Positions 53,822 through 64,000 of a stretch of DNA of 64,000 nt are shown here, in pieces. This stretch comes from Molanna angustata (Eukaryota > Arthropoda > Insecta > Trichoptera > Molannidae). The translations under genes and the position numbers were made by a program. Each line of letters opens with the position of its first letter. Position 1 is the first letter of the stretch. The notes under the pieces were generated by a model. That model was not told where the DNA came from and did not search any database. It was given only the letters and a program-made list of their open reading frames with translations. The DNA is taken from contig OY754968.1 in the NCBI GenBank assembly GCA_963576475.1, forward strand, positions 18,178,734 to 18,242,733, given 5' to 3'.

Positions 53822-54200
53822 TTTTTATTTATTCTATTTTATTTATTTAGAGGACAACATATACAGCGTATAATAAATTATATAAAATAAAGATGATTTG
53901 AGTAATATTAAAGCCAATTACAGGTTATCACTGGAGTTATTGTAGTATATTAAAGATAAGTTAGGAATAGTTACATATTATGGTGAGATATTGTGTGAAT
54001 GATGTGTGAAATTGTATATATAAATATGTGCAGTATATTAAGAGATTGAGTAAGATTATGAGGATGAAATTTGGAGATTGATATATTTTTAAAAGTGGTG
54101 GCGCTTAGTAAGCGTATGTCGAACTCTTGGAAATGCCTATTGTATGTATTACAGATTATGTAGATTGTTGCTGTTGAACATAGTTAGTGTGTAATCAATT
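53822..54200 (-). repeat. probable LINE 3' UTR, minus strand
   Basis: On the minus strand it ends in AAATAAATAAAATAGAATAA, the usual LINE tail. Upstream it is T/A-rich without frame. The family cannot be told. Confidence 0.35.
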
Positions 54201-55440
54201 TTGTTATTAAGAATATTGTAGAGAAGCATCATATCAGATAGTGTACGTCTGATACTGCATATCAGATTTGTACTATGCACTCAATACTCCATTACCAATC
54301 AAGATGAATACAAATGTATGTTAAGAAGTGCAATAGATAAAAGTCATAGCATAAGTCAGTTTCCGAAATAGTTTAGAAAACTATGTTATTACGTATAGAC
54401 ATTGGAACTATTATTTGAAAATTGAATATATGTACAATATCATTGTTGTAAGACAATATTTGTCAATATAAGTTATCTGTAACAAACTAATATCCACTTT
54501 AATCGTGAAAAAAAGCAATTTATCAGAAAAGGTGCCAGAGAAAGCAGTTGGGGAGGTATTTGATGGATTATACTGCCTGTGACATATAGATACGTACCAT
54601 GGGAAACTGGAAGGGGGATTTGAAAGTAACTAGTATCACAAAGAAATGTCTCTCTACATCAATGATAATAAATACGCAAAGTGTATATTGTATAATCCTT
54701 CTAGTATTCAACAATCTCACACTAATTACAATATGTTTTTAGAGAATAAAGTATAAAAAAGGTTATATGAGGTTGTGAGAATACATATAAAAACAATTTT
54801 ATTTAATAAAAAATAGATAATATGTCGTATTGGGAAACGAAATAAATAAAACAAAATTGGCAAATTGTCAGCTAAAAATTTTAGCCTCATGAAGTAGGTG
54901 GCATTCATCCAAAATTGGATTTATGTATTTTTCGAAAAAAAATAATAGTAATTAAAAACATCGGTGATATAAAGTATCCCCACCATAATATTTAAACTTG
55001 TAAATTGTATGTATGTACCAATATATTTCGGACTAGTATCAATCGAAAACGATAATGTTATAAACGAAAAATACTTGGCTAATTGCTTAATTCACAACCA
55101 GTGACGGTTTTCTTCAGATAAAAAAGATATTTTTTTAATGGATTATTGTGTAATTTTTCATTTTTTGACAATTTTCGTACAATTTTTCAATAAATGAAAT
55201 TGTTCATTTAAATGTCAGAATAACGTATTTATATATCAACGAAATTTGCCGTTATCCGTATGAATAAATACAAAGAGTAGTTAACCAATTTAACTTCTAA
55301 CGTCATCTATCGGGAATTTTGTAAACTATTTTTTTTGTCCAATGTCAAATAACCTAAACTAATCCATTGATATGATAAGTATATGGATGGTTTAATTATT
55401 CGCAATTGAAGATATATTGTTGAAGCTAGTGCGTTGCATT
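54201..55440. other. no gene recognised
   Basis: AT-rich unique-looking sequence. Confidence 0.4.
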
Positions 55441-55455
55441 TCTTTTTTTTCCTTT

Positions 55456-55710
55456 AAAATTTTCCTCTATAAAGATACTTGGTCCCGTGTGAGGGTAAAT
55501 GATACGCTGACATCGTGGTTTTCTATAAATAGAGGGGTAAGGCAGGGATGCGTACTGTCCCCTTGGCTTTTCAACCTATACAATGAGTTTTGCGTGAACG
55601 AACTGAAGAATGCAGGTATTGGTCTAACATTGGGTGAACTAAAAGTAAGCGAGCTGATGTATGCTGAAGACAAGGCACTAATGGCGGATTGTATGGAAGA
55701 TACTTTATAA
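55456..55710 (+). pseudogene. LINE reverse transcriptase core fragment
   Basis: RGVRQGCVLSPWLFNLY is RT motif B, and LMYAEDKALMAD is a decayed motif C, where the usual YADD has become YAED. Losing the second catalytic aspartate would abolish polymerase activity. Upstream DTWSRVRVNDTLTSWF fits the palm region before motif B. The frame stops at 55710, just after motif C. Confidence 0.82.
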
Positions 55711-56310
55711 GTTAAAGGTAATAGTATTTTAAAGATGTGAAAGTAAGACAGTGTGAAATATGAGTGTAAATTGTGAACTATTAGAGGAAGTTGACAAAGA
55801 AATGGAAGGCCTGGAAAGGAAATTGAAATATTATTCATGGCAGGAAACAGAGTGAATAGAGTACTAACACCAATAATTAATGATCATATCGAAGGAAGCC
55901 AAAGAAGCCATTCAAAATGCATTTGAAGTCGCAACCCTGACGTATGTAAGCGAGACGTGAACATGGTAGAAGAAGCATGAATGCAGAATAAATGCAGTAA
56001 AAATAAGATCGCCTAGAAGAATATGCAACAAGACGATGTACGACAGGATAAAAAATGAGTAGGTACATTAGGAAAGAATGCAAAAAAGATGTTATCAATA
56101 GAATAAAAGTGAATACATTGAAATTGTTTGGTCACATGGGGAGAATGAATGAGGAACGGAATGGAATGAGAGGTCAGGACCGTCCAAGAAAAGGATGGCT
56201 CGATCATGTAAACGACATTCTGAAATAGGGAAATGTAAGAAGTTTGAACAACAGACAAACACGTATGAGACGATTTATGAATGTTGATTATCCGATGGTT
56301 GCGTGATAGA
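55711..56310 (+). pseudogene. degraded continuation of the same LINE
   Basis: In several frames one can still read NRVNRVLTPIINDHIEG, then a stretch equivalent to VxxxxxxLKLFGHMGRMNEER near 56100-56155 (KLFGHMGRMNEER), then GNVRSLNNRQTRMRRFMNVD near 56228-56290. This is the order found after the RT domain in insect LINEs. Many stops and frameshifts make it an old copy. The last block is shared with 24.86-24.97 kb. Confidence 0.68.
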
Positions 56311-56392
56311 ATACAAAAATGTGGCGTTCGATTCTCTCTACTTGATGGTGTGATGGTATGTGTATTTCAATAAAGATCAATTTACCAACATT

Positions 56393-56630
56393 CATTGGCT
56401 CTGTGGCAAAGTTGGTTAGATATCTAACTGCTGAGACGAGGGTCCCGGGCTCGATACCTGGTGGAGACAAAGTTTTTAATGGAGTTTTCAGTCTGGATCT
56501 GTAAGACGATTAATAAATATAATAATCGTAAATCTCCAGAATGTGGCAACTTGTTATTGGGCGCGTGTTAAATTAATATTTGACAAATTACATGTTAGTT
56601 GCCCGAGAAGCAATATAAAGTGAAATAAAA
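56393..56630 (+). repeat. tRNA-derived SINE, copy 3 (complete head and body)
   Basis: Head GGCTCTGTGGCAAAGTTGG...GGGCTCGATACCTGG (box A and B positions kept), body TTTTCAGTCTGGATCTG, TCTCCAGAATGTGGCAACTT, and end AGTTGCCCGAGAAGCAATAT. The antisense frame reading MSPPGIEPGTLVSAVRYL at 56288-56470 is a familiar SINE artefact. Confidence 0.8.
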
Positions 56631-56789
56631 AAAACCATTCTTTAAGAAAGTGGATGAGGTGGCAAACAATTAGCAAGAATGCCAGTTCCAAATTTTGAAA
56701 TCATGTTGAAAATCAGCTGCTGGGGGCTTGTTCTTCCGCAAGATAGCCGAGGATTGTCCTTTATAGTTTAAAGTTATCATATTTATTCA

Positions 56790-56968
56790 TGTATGTCCTC
56801 TTGTTTACTCTTGTGATATACATGTAAACAAATTTTTGTAGGTACTCAATAAATGTAATAATTGTTAAAAAAAACTCTTATGTATGTCCTCTTGTTTACT
56901 CTTGTGATATACATGTAAACAAATTTTTGTAGGTACTCAATAAATGTAATAATTGTTAAAAAAAAACT
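56790..56968. repeat. tandem duplication of a 91-bp unit
   Basis: TGTATGTCCTCTTGTTTACT...AATAATTGTTAAAAAAA is repeated twice without spacer (56790-56880 and 56881-56968). The copies are essentially identical apart from A-run length, so it is a recent local event or an assembly artefact. Confidence 0.9.
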
Positions 56969-57504
56969 CGTCAAATAAAGATAAAAATTAGATGAATATT
57001 TTATAAAAATTAGATTTGTATCAATAAATACAGCAAATATTTTTATTTCAACATAAAATTATTGTATGTCTTTTGAAAACATACATAAAAATGTAGGTAA
57101 TGGAACAATAAAAAAGTATAATTCATCATTTGAAACAATTAGAGCAACTTCAGTAGGTAGGTAGGTATATATGTAACTTTCTACGATATACTTGACGAAG
57201 ATAAAAAAAGGTAAAGAATTAAACTCCACGAGTAAAGGCATAAGTAAATGAAACCGAGCCCTTGTCTTTGTGCATCCAGACGTGAAACAATCACAGCGAA
57301 TCACAATTCATTGCAAAAAAAAGAATTTGGAAAGCACAAGGAGACAAAATCTGGATCATGTGTTTAGTGATTAAATATTCCTCCTTTAGTTTTTTCTCGA
57401 AATAACAAAGTGAATAAATTCATATATTTGAAGGAAGGAACAAAGTATGTAAATGAGAATAAACGAGTGGATTGTGGCCCCTCACTTCCAAGTCACCCCA
57501 CAAA

Positions 57505-57630
57505 GGATTCAATTTTTTAACATCTCAATAGAAACGAAGTTGGAATATTATAGAAGCACCAGGAACTCTCTATGACTTCCGACAAGGAAAAATACCAATG
57601 TTTGCGTATACGCAACTTTTAAAAAATATT
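57505..57630. mobile_element. palindromic element P, half copy
   Basis: TTTTAACATCTCAATAGAAA, CGAAGTTGGAATATTATAGA, CTTCCGACAAGGAAAAATAC and TTTGCGTATACGCAAC follow the order of one arm plus the 3' segment of the copies at 39.9 and 61.5 kb. Confidence 0.6.
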
Positions 57631-57739
57631 TAAATTTTATATGGAATTTCATGAAATGAGTTTATGAATAATTTTTGATTTAAATATTTTATTATTAAAA
57701 CTTGATAATTATTCAATTTTTCCTGTGCCTTTTTAGCAA

Positions 57740-58030
57740 TTTGATTAAGTTTTCTGAGCTTGGGATGACTTTGAAATATTTGACGGTTAAAAAAAATGAG
57801 AAGCAATGATTAGATATGATTCAAAATCTAATAGGGCCTAAGCGAGTATTGGATTATACAAAGTTGCAAAATTTGAAAAGAATCGAATGAGCAATTTAGT
57901 CTATAATCGATAAAGTATAATAAACACGCCGTACGTAGCACATAATTCATAGCATAGTACCTATATACACAGCATACGCATGCACGCGTGCACATAACTA
58001 TATCTCCCTGGGTTAGTGAGGAGTAAAAAG
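57740..58030 (-). repeat. dispersed repeat R-X, copy 3 (uninterrupted at the nest site)
   Basis: Read on the minus strand, it passes from TTTTTACTCCTCACTAACCC through TACGGCGTGTTTATTATAC, TTGCTCATTCGATTC and AAATTTTGCAAC to ACTCGCTTAGGCCC and CCCAAGCTCAG. The equivalents of 2325 and 14535 are separated by only about 20 bp. It also lacks the palindromic insert of copy 1. Confidence 0.72.
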
Positions 58031-60005
58031 GTTTTCAAAAGTATCAGAACAATTAACTTGGACAGTATTGGTAGATGTTTCCAATTCAAAACACTGTATT
58101 TCCAAATAAATACAAAAAAAAAAACAAATTAAAAACCAATATCGGTTTTGTTTTAAAAGAAACATCATTTGATGACCAATGGTGTGAAGTGATTGATGCC
58201 TCATACGACATAGCTAAGGCAGTCAGTCTACGATAAAGAAGTCTGATTATACGAATAAATAGGGGCTACTTCCACTTTATTGATCTCTATTAGTTTCAAC
58301 AACTCGTAGATGCAGTGAAACAAAGGAAATTTTACTATAAATTGAAAATATCCTACATCGTCTATTTTTATTTTTGCTGAAAATATATAATTGTCAAATG
58401 AGTTATACAGTTTAAAAGGAAGTTACATTAAATCCATGACACCATACTTATTTTTGCAACGATATAAACAAAATTGTACGTACATAATGATCCTATCGAC
58501 GTCCCTACTGGAATAAGTAGGAGTTTTATTCACATTCATGCGTCGTTTTGTTCGCTGATAAGTGAGACTGTGTGATCGTGATTTGATTAGTCACATTTTT
58601 TATCATTTCCTGGACATCCCTTAGCATTTACATACACCGTCCCTTTGCATAGATAAAAATATGCAATACGACGAAATAAGAAAAAAAAACAAGCATAAAA
58701 ATGATATTTGAAAATCCAATTATCAAATAATCTATAACATTAATGACTATAAATTTATACAAAACTCTTGGTTCTATGACAGAAAACAAGCAATGTTATG
58801 ATAAATTCATCATAAATGTAGCAACTAGTCCCAATTTGAGTATTAATATTTTCACTAGCATAGTTTGCCTTTTATATAAATTCCATTTAAGATATTTTTA
58901 TTTTCTTATAGATTTGTATGCCAATTTTTAATGCAGGATGTGGCCATTTGTAATTGGCTGACCAGTTTTATATTAGCTTTTTCTTATTTTATGAACCTAT
59001 TGATGAATAATAACTTGTTAGCTGTAAGTGGTCCTTAATAATAAATAAATAAATAAATAAAAAAAAACTTGAAATGTTTCTTTTCAAGGTGTTGTAAGTT
59101 TTTGAATAAATGACTTAAAATTTGAATATTAGGTACCTACTTAAAGCGTATGGGCAAAGTATAATGTAATGGGTTTTGTGTACCAATAACCACTGTATAA
59201 AGTTTTGCTCATACGCATAAAATCAATATGATATCATAATACCATCTTAAACATTCCTTAACTGCCTAACTACGAATAATAATCAGAAAGTACAAGTGTT
59301 CACTTGGGACCCTGAAGTTCTTTTAGTCCACTTTAGACGCATTTTTGATCCATTGTGGTTTCGCGTCCTAGTTTCCAGAGTATCGTATGGCTTCAATTAG
59401 CTGGTAATATTTCTGATTTAGCACCATCCTTTTTGCAGAATATCTTTCAGGTTTATGAGCGTGAGAATGCCTCAGGTGGCGGCGAAAGTAACGAAAAGTT
59501 TACTTTCAGCGGAGCTTTTGCGAAAGCTCGTTGGTCGAAAAACATCCACTAGAAGTGGTTGGGTCGTTCAGGGGCTTAGTGATAATGCGTTAGCGTAATT
59601 TACATGCCATTTTGCCATCGCGTATTTTCTGCGTCACACCAAACTTTGTAGATGATATAACAAAAGTTACGCCTAAAGTAATATGGGCGGTATATTGAGA
59701 CACAATATAACACGCACAAAATAAGACGCTGGCTTTTAGAGCATGAAAACAAAGCATATTCTTGACTTTCTTTAAGTACTTACACATAAAAAGGACCATT
59801 TTTTTGATACTGCTTTGCAAAGAATGACAAAAAAGTAAAATATTATATTTTGCAAAATGTATTTCTAAAAGCAGTGTAAAAAATACTTTCACTTCAATTA
59901 ACATACATACCTACTGCTACGATCAGTAAATAGACTCAGAATGTTTTTAATAGTATGAAGGAGGAAATATTTCTGCCACCTTATAAAAATTGTAGTATTT
60001 ATAAA
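58031..60005. other. no gene recognised
   Basis: AT-rich. A LINE-like tail (AATAAATAAATAAATAAATA) ends at 59060. A GC-richer block at 59330-59600 has a frame ending AFAKARWSKNIH at 59552 that I cannot assign. Confidence 0.4.
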
Positions 60006-60180
60006 TATTTTGAAGTATAATTTTTTATTCTTTTATTTATTTTTTTTTTATTGCAAATAATATGTTGGTACATAGTTATATAATATTTCTTATAATTAAT
60101 ACAATTATACATATAATAGGTACGTATTACTCCACTGAAAGAGTAAATCTCGTGTTCAGCGGAGGAAAATTGTATTTATA
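60006..60180 (-). repeat. probable LINE 3' UTR, minus strand
   Basis: TTCTTTTATTTATTTTTTTT followed by TATTGCAAATAATATGTTGG resembles the inverted tail of an insect LINE. Only the composition and layout support this. Confidence 0.3.
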
Positions 60181-60302
60181 TTGAAATAATAATGTATTTT
60201 TGTATTCAATAAAAGAAATTAAATGTCATCCTATAACTTTTTGAAAAAATATTTTTTATATGAAACACTACATTATGAAATAAAAATAAATAAAATAAAT
60301 TA

Positions 60303-60352
60303 AAGAAAATCTCGGGCAACTATACTATGTCAAATATTAATTTGACACACGC
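60303..60352 (-). repeat. tRNA-derived SINE, 3' tail only
   Basis: TCTCGGGCAACTATACTATG then TCAAATATTAATTTGACAC is the reverse of AATATTTGACAAATTACATG then TTAGTTGCCCGAGA at 56575-56612. Confidence 0.55.
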
Positions 60353-61513
60353 AAATTCAGTAAAGACTGTCTCTAGTTTTATGTAAGTAATAAGCTGTCT
60401 CTAAAGATAAGTTAAATTGAATTTATTTGATCTATATACATGCGTCATAATATTCATTTTACTTATAAAAAATGTGTTTCAAAGCATCATAAAATGTTTA
60501 AATTATCCGTATGGTTTTTTCATCACAGAAAGTTATTCTACGAAACCGTTTTCAGAACTCATACGTACTAGTAATTGTTTCATTTTATGAAATCAAATCA
60601 AATTGTCATATTAATTTTATTTTCGTCAGAGCAAAGATGAAATAATAGTTAACACCAAGTTTTGTACTTAGGTACAAAAAAGTATTTGTTAAAATGATCT
60701 TTTCTGATATGATATATTCAATCTTGAATACGGAATTTACAATTTCGTTGAATAATAAGATGTGAATATGCAGATAATCATCTTATTCCCATAATACAAA
60801 CACGTAATAAATGCAAATATGTTTATCTTATTGTAACAACATTCACGAATTATTTCTGCAGTATTTACTCATTTCATTGGAGGCGACACGTCATGTATGT
60901 ATTTTGTTTAAATAGACACCAGTTCCGCATTGCGTCTATGTCAACTGAAAAAGAAGATATAAAAAATCACTACACTTGTGAAATCACAATATTTTCAGTT
61001 GATCAAATGTTAAACAAAATGTGGTCACACTGTAGTAACAAATTAGGTTAACAAATTGCATGTAACACATGAGATCCAACTGTCAATAGCGATAGTATGT
61101 ACGTATAGTTGAAGAATATATACCAAGCTATAAACCCATAAATGCAAATTATTGAATATTTTAAGATATTTTGTTTTCTGTACAAAGTATGTATGTCAAG
61201 ATAGGATAGTGTGTACGTCAGGCCTTTTTTCCTACACCGAATATGTTAACAGCTCGATGGTATTGAGATATTGAGAGTTCTAGTAGATATTGTGTAGTGT
61301 ACATATACTGCCATACAAATTGTACGAAACGATGTCGTCACTAAATTAAATTTTTACCAAAATTGTTATAAAAAGTATGTATATTGTGTCAATTTTTTTA
61401 TAGAAGTAGAGGGAGTACTTCCATATTTTTGTCACAAATAAATCTTTTTCTTAATAAAAAAAGTTTGAAAATCCTGTAACTTTGTCATAATAAACAAATT
61501 TGAGATATTTGCA
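60353..61513. other. no gene recognised
   Basis: AT-rich unique-looking sequence. Confidence 0.4.
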
Positions 61514-61735
61514 TTTTTTAACAGATTTTTAATTATCTCAATAGAGACAAAGTTGGAATATTTACTGTAGGAGAACCGGGAAATCAAGGCACCTACACCT
61601 GATTTCCCGGTTCTCCTACAGTAAATATTCCAACTTTGTCTCTATTGAGATAATTAAAAATCTGTTAAAAAATACCTTTGACTCCCGACAGGGAAAAAAT
61701 CCAATGTTTGCGCATATGCAATAATAAAAATATTC
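61514..61735. mobile_element. palindromic element P, young copy with perfect 73-bp arms
   Basis: The arms 61514-61586 and 61600-61672 are exact reverse complements with a 13-nt loop. The unit continues with GACTCCCGACAGGGAAAAAA and CCAATGTTTGCGCATATGCA, shared with the copies at 40.0 and 57.6 kb. The perfect arms argue for a recent origin or for correction of one arm by the other. No protein is encoded. Confidence 0.88.
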
Positions 61736-63520
61736 GATATTTGCATTTGTCTATATTTATACAAATTTTCAGAAAACGAGCTTTTATGGTTTTTGAGATA
61801 TACTGAAAAATTAAATAAAAATTCAAAAGTTGATGACCACAAATGTTGATTATAACAAAAATTAAAAATTCCGACTGTAAAAGTTTTGTAGTTTTTTTTG
61901 TAAACTTTCTATATTTTGGGCTTTGCATAAAGCGGATCAAAAGTAATGAGAGGGGGGGGGTGACACACAGAGTTCATCTATATACATACAATATGCTTCG
62001 AAGCTTCAAGTTGGTGTTTTTATTACTTCAAAGTTGAAAAACTATGCAATATCTCCACTATTACATACAATTCTCTCACACGGGACTAAGATTAATACTG
62101 TCGATTTATTACGAGAAATAACTTGAACGAATCGACAGTTATGTAGATAGTAGTTAAATAAATTATTAAAACATATTTTTCTCAGAAAGACCATCGCCAT
62201 AATTCAACCATTCAGTCGATGGATGTAAATTCCAACATTAACCTAATAATGAGAAATCAACCAAAGTTAAAGATCGCGATACGAAAATCTCTTCGTCAAA
62301 GAGCCTTCTTGTTCCTGCGGATTAAATAATTTCGAAAAACAATTAGATGATCTGCCATAAAGGGGGTGCTACGTTATCAGGAAACTTTCAAAATATAATT
62401 AATGTCCAGATATAGCTTTGGCGCTTTTCTATGACAGTCCAAGTGTAAAGATTTTTTATCTCCCCGTGTTGATAGTTAAATAAAGTAAAATCCATGGATT
62501 AATTTTCATGTAATTCGTTTTTAATTTTCAAACTAGCGTTATGGGAAGGAGAACAGAAAGCGATTAAGTATTCAAGGAAATCATGATGACAGATCAAGGC
62601 TAATGACAGTTATAAGACTAAAGATTACACCCATTTCGCCATCGTGAACGCATTTGATCCCTAAACGATAGCAGGGCCCGTCTGAAATAATTCCAATTAA
62701 TGCAAACTGGGAATAATTCCAAAAGATAATACCCCTCACTTAGGAAAGTGAACTGAAGCTATTGTTCGAAAATTTAAATCTACAGGTATAAATCGACTTA
62801 CATTAAAATGATTAATTATTCCTGTTTTAACGCTTTTGAAGTTGAAGATAATAATAAGGGAGTAAAATATAGTAGTTCCAATGGAATTGTAGCGATGATT
62901 ATTTTCCATCAATGGATTCTGGTAATAAAATAAAGGTTATAAGTCTGTATTTGCAATTTTCGTATCTCTTGAATCTATTTATGAAGATCAACATATTATA
63001 ATACACAATAAACATAATCTGTAAAGTGTTCAGACGTTTGATGATCCCACCCTGGTCGTATTTAATGAAGGTTTTAAAGAATTTAATTTCATAATAACAT
63101 TGAAGTTCTATATCAAAAAGTCTAAAAAAACCTTTTCATTTGCCAAAGAAAAAATCTGTAGTGTACATTCGACTTCCTGGACTGTTTTAATTGACCTAAA
63201 AAAGGTTTATTGACAAAAAATTTCAAAGTCATTGCGTTTCCGTGGGGAAAGATTGATCAGTTAAATGAAAAAGAATAGGTACATTTAAGAGTATTTCAAA
63301 TATTTAAGTTAAATTGATAAAAAAAGATGCAGTAATTAATTACGAAGAATTTTAAATGAAAAAAAAATATTTTTAGAAGACAATATTCAAAAGAAGACAT
63401 TTTCTTGTTTAATTAAATATTCAAAGACTTCAGTAGTAAAAAAATTAAAGCATTATTTCACTTTAAAAAAAACTTAGTTTTATGGATACTTAGTTATCAA
63501 AAAAAAAATACATCAAACCT
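61736..63520. other. no gene recognised
   Basis: AT-rich. GGGCTTTGCATAAAGCGGAT at 61918 followed by a G-run is a repeat piece shared with 51.70 kb. Confidence 0.4.
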
Positions 63521-63524
63521 TGTC

Positions 63525-63645
63525 GGCCTTCGTGGCTCAGTTGGTTAGTTATCTGACTCCGGAGTCAAAGGTCCGGTTCAGTCTTTTTTGGGAGCGTTGT
63601 AATAAAAATTTGACATAGTACGTGTAAGGAACCCAATAAATAATA
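63525..63645 (+). repeat. tRNA-derived SINE, copy 4 (body mostly deleted)
   Basis: Head GGCCTTCGTGGCTCAGTTGG, TTAGTTATCTGACTCCGGAG and GGTCCGGTTCAGTC, then AAATTTGACATAGTACGTG from the 3' part. Most of the middle is missing and box B is broken. Confidence 0.7.
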
Positions 63646-64000
63646 ATAGACAATACAACATCTAAAAATTGAAACAGACATAAGCTAAGATCAAACCAAC
63701 ATCTTTGGCTGCAAACGCAAAATTCGCTAACGGTTATAAATTGATACAATACATTATCCAACAATTTCTAGCAAAGAATAGATGTTCATATAATACTTAA
63801 GTACTGGAAAATCGCGTGTTGTTGAGCTTTTCGAAGAAACGCGATGTTTTAGGTAACGTCTGAAATAGAAACAAAATACGTGTTACGTAGGAATTTAATA
63901 TATTTATAATTTTCAACTAGCGTGACTGCCCATTTCATACATTATAATATAGAGCAGAATAATTAATGATGCAGCATAATACAATATGCAGACGAAATTG
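63646..64000. other. no gene recognised
   Basis: AT-rich window end. The minus-strand frame at 63549-63764 has no motif and overlaps the SINE. Confidence 0.4.

Noticed and set aside
56288..56470. Minus-strand frame with PPGIEPGTLVSAVRYL
   Set aside because: This is the antisense translation of a tRNA-derived SINE, a common false protein in databases.

Overview
This 64 kb window is AT-rich, repeat-dense animal DNA, most likely from an insect. The order is not proven. Jockey/CR1-type LINE tails, short TA-rich Helitrons with CTAG ends, tRNA-derived SINEs, BEL/Pao and Penelope-like elements (PLEs), and frequent TACCTAC-type strings all fit Lepidoptera. I could not support any host protein-coding gene, exon, rRNA or functional tRNA gene. 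Everything recognisable is a transposable element, its remains, or simple/tandem repeat. LAYOUT. 1-2.3 kb: a tRNA-derived SINE, a LINE C-terminal relic and the left half of a dispersed repeat called R-X here. 2.33-14.53 kb: a 12.2 kb nest of elements set between long pure (TA)n tracts. It holds a PLE with an RT plus GIY-YIG endonuclease reading frame between two 498-bp inverted arms, three PLE-derived foldback (hairpin) modules, a truncated PLE, and an apparently intact BEL/Pao LTR retrotransposon (6735-13357) with identical 364-bp LTRs and one long Gag-Pol frame. R-X resumes right after the nest at 14.53 kb. A second R-X copy near 57.8 kb is uninterrupted, so it serves as the empty site. 15-25 kb: a LINE relic with 3' UTR, an element with inverted arrays of 15-16 bp TTCGA-ending units (17.2-18.0 kb) carrying a nested MITE, several TIR/MITE elements and LINE fragments. 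26-27 kb: an old Helitron relic. 31.2-32.6 kb: a Helitron on the minus strand containing a large 18-bp minisatellite. 33-38.5 kb: SINEs, LINE fragments and tandem repeats. 41.1-46.3 kb: two Helitrons joined head to tail with no spacer. 48.5-49.7 kb: a second (TA)n/PLE nest made of the same PLE families, abutting a second copy of the TTCGA-array element (to 50.5 kb), then a solo copy of its nested MITE. 52-64 kb: MITEs, a degraded LINE, SINEs, a tandem duplication, and a family of palindromic elements, one copy having perfect 73-bp arms. HOW THE PARTS WORK TOGETHER. Only the BEL/Pao element looks competent for movement. The best PLE copy is 5'-truncated and frameshifted. The nests suggest that PLEs insert into, and bring along, (TA)n, so each insertion makes new targets. 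Three PLE families share a hairpin followed by CGAAACGTCGG that resembles a hammerhead ribozyme core. A SINE at 34.4 kb shares its 3' end with the LINE at 15.3-16.1 kb, suggesting that the LINE machinery mobilised it. All similarity statements come from comparing parts of this window with one another and from recognising family motifs by eye; no database search was possible.
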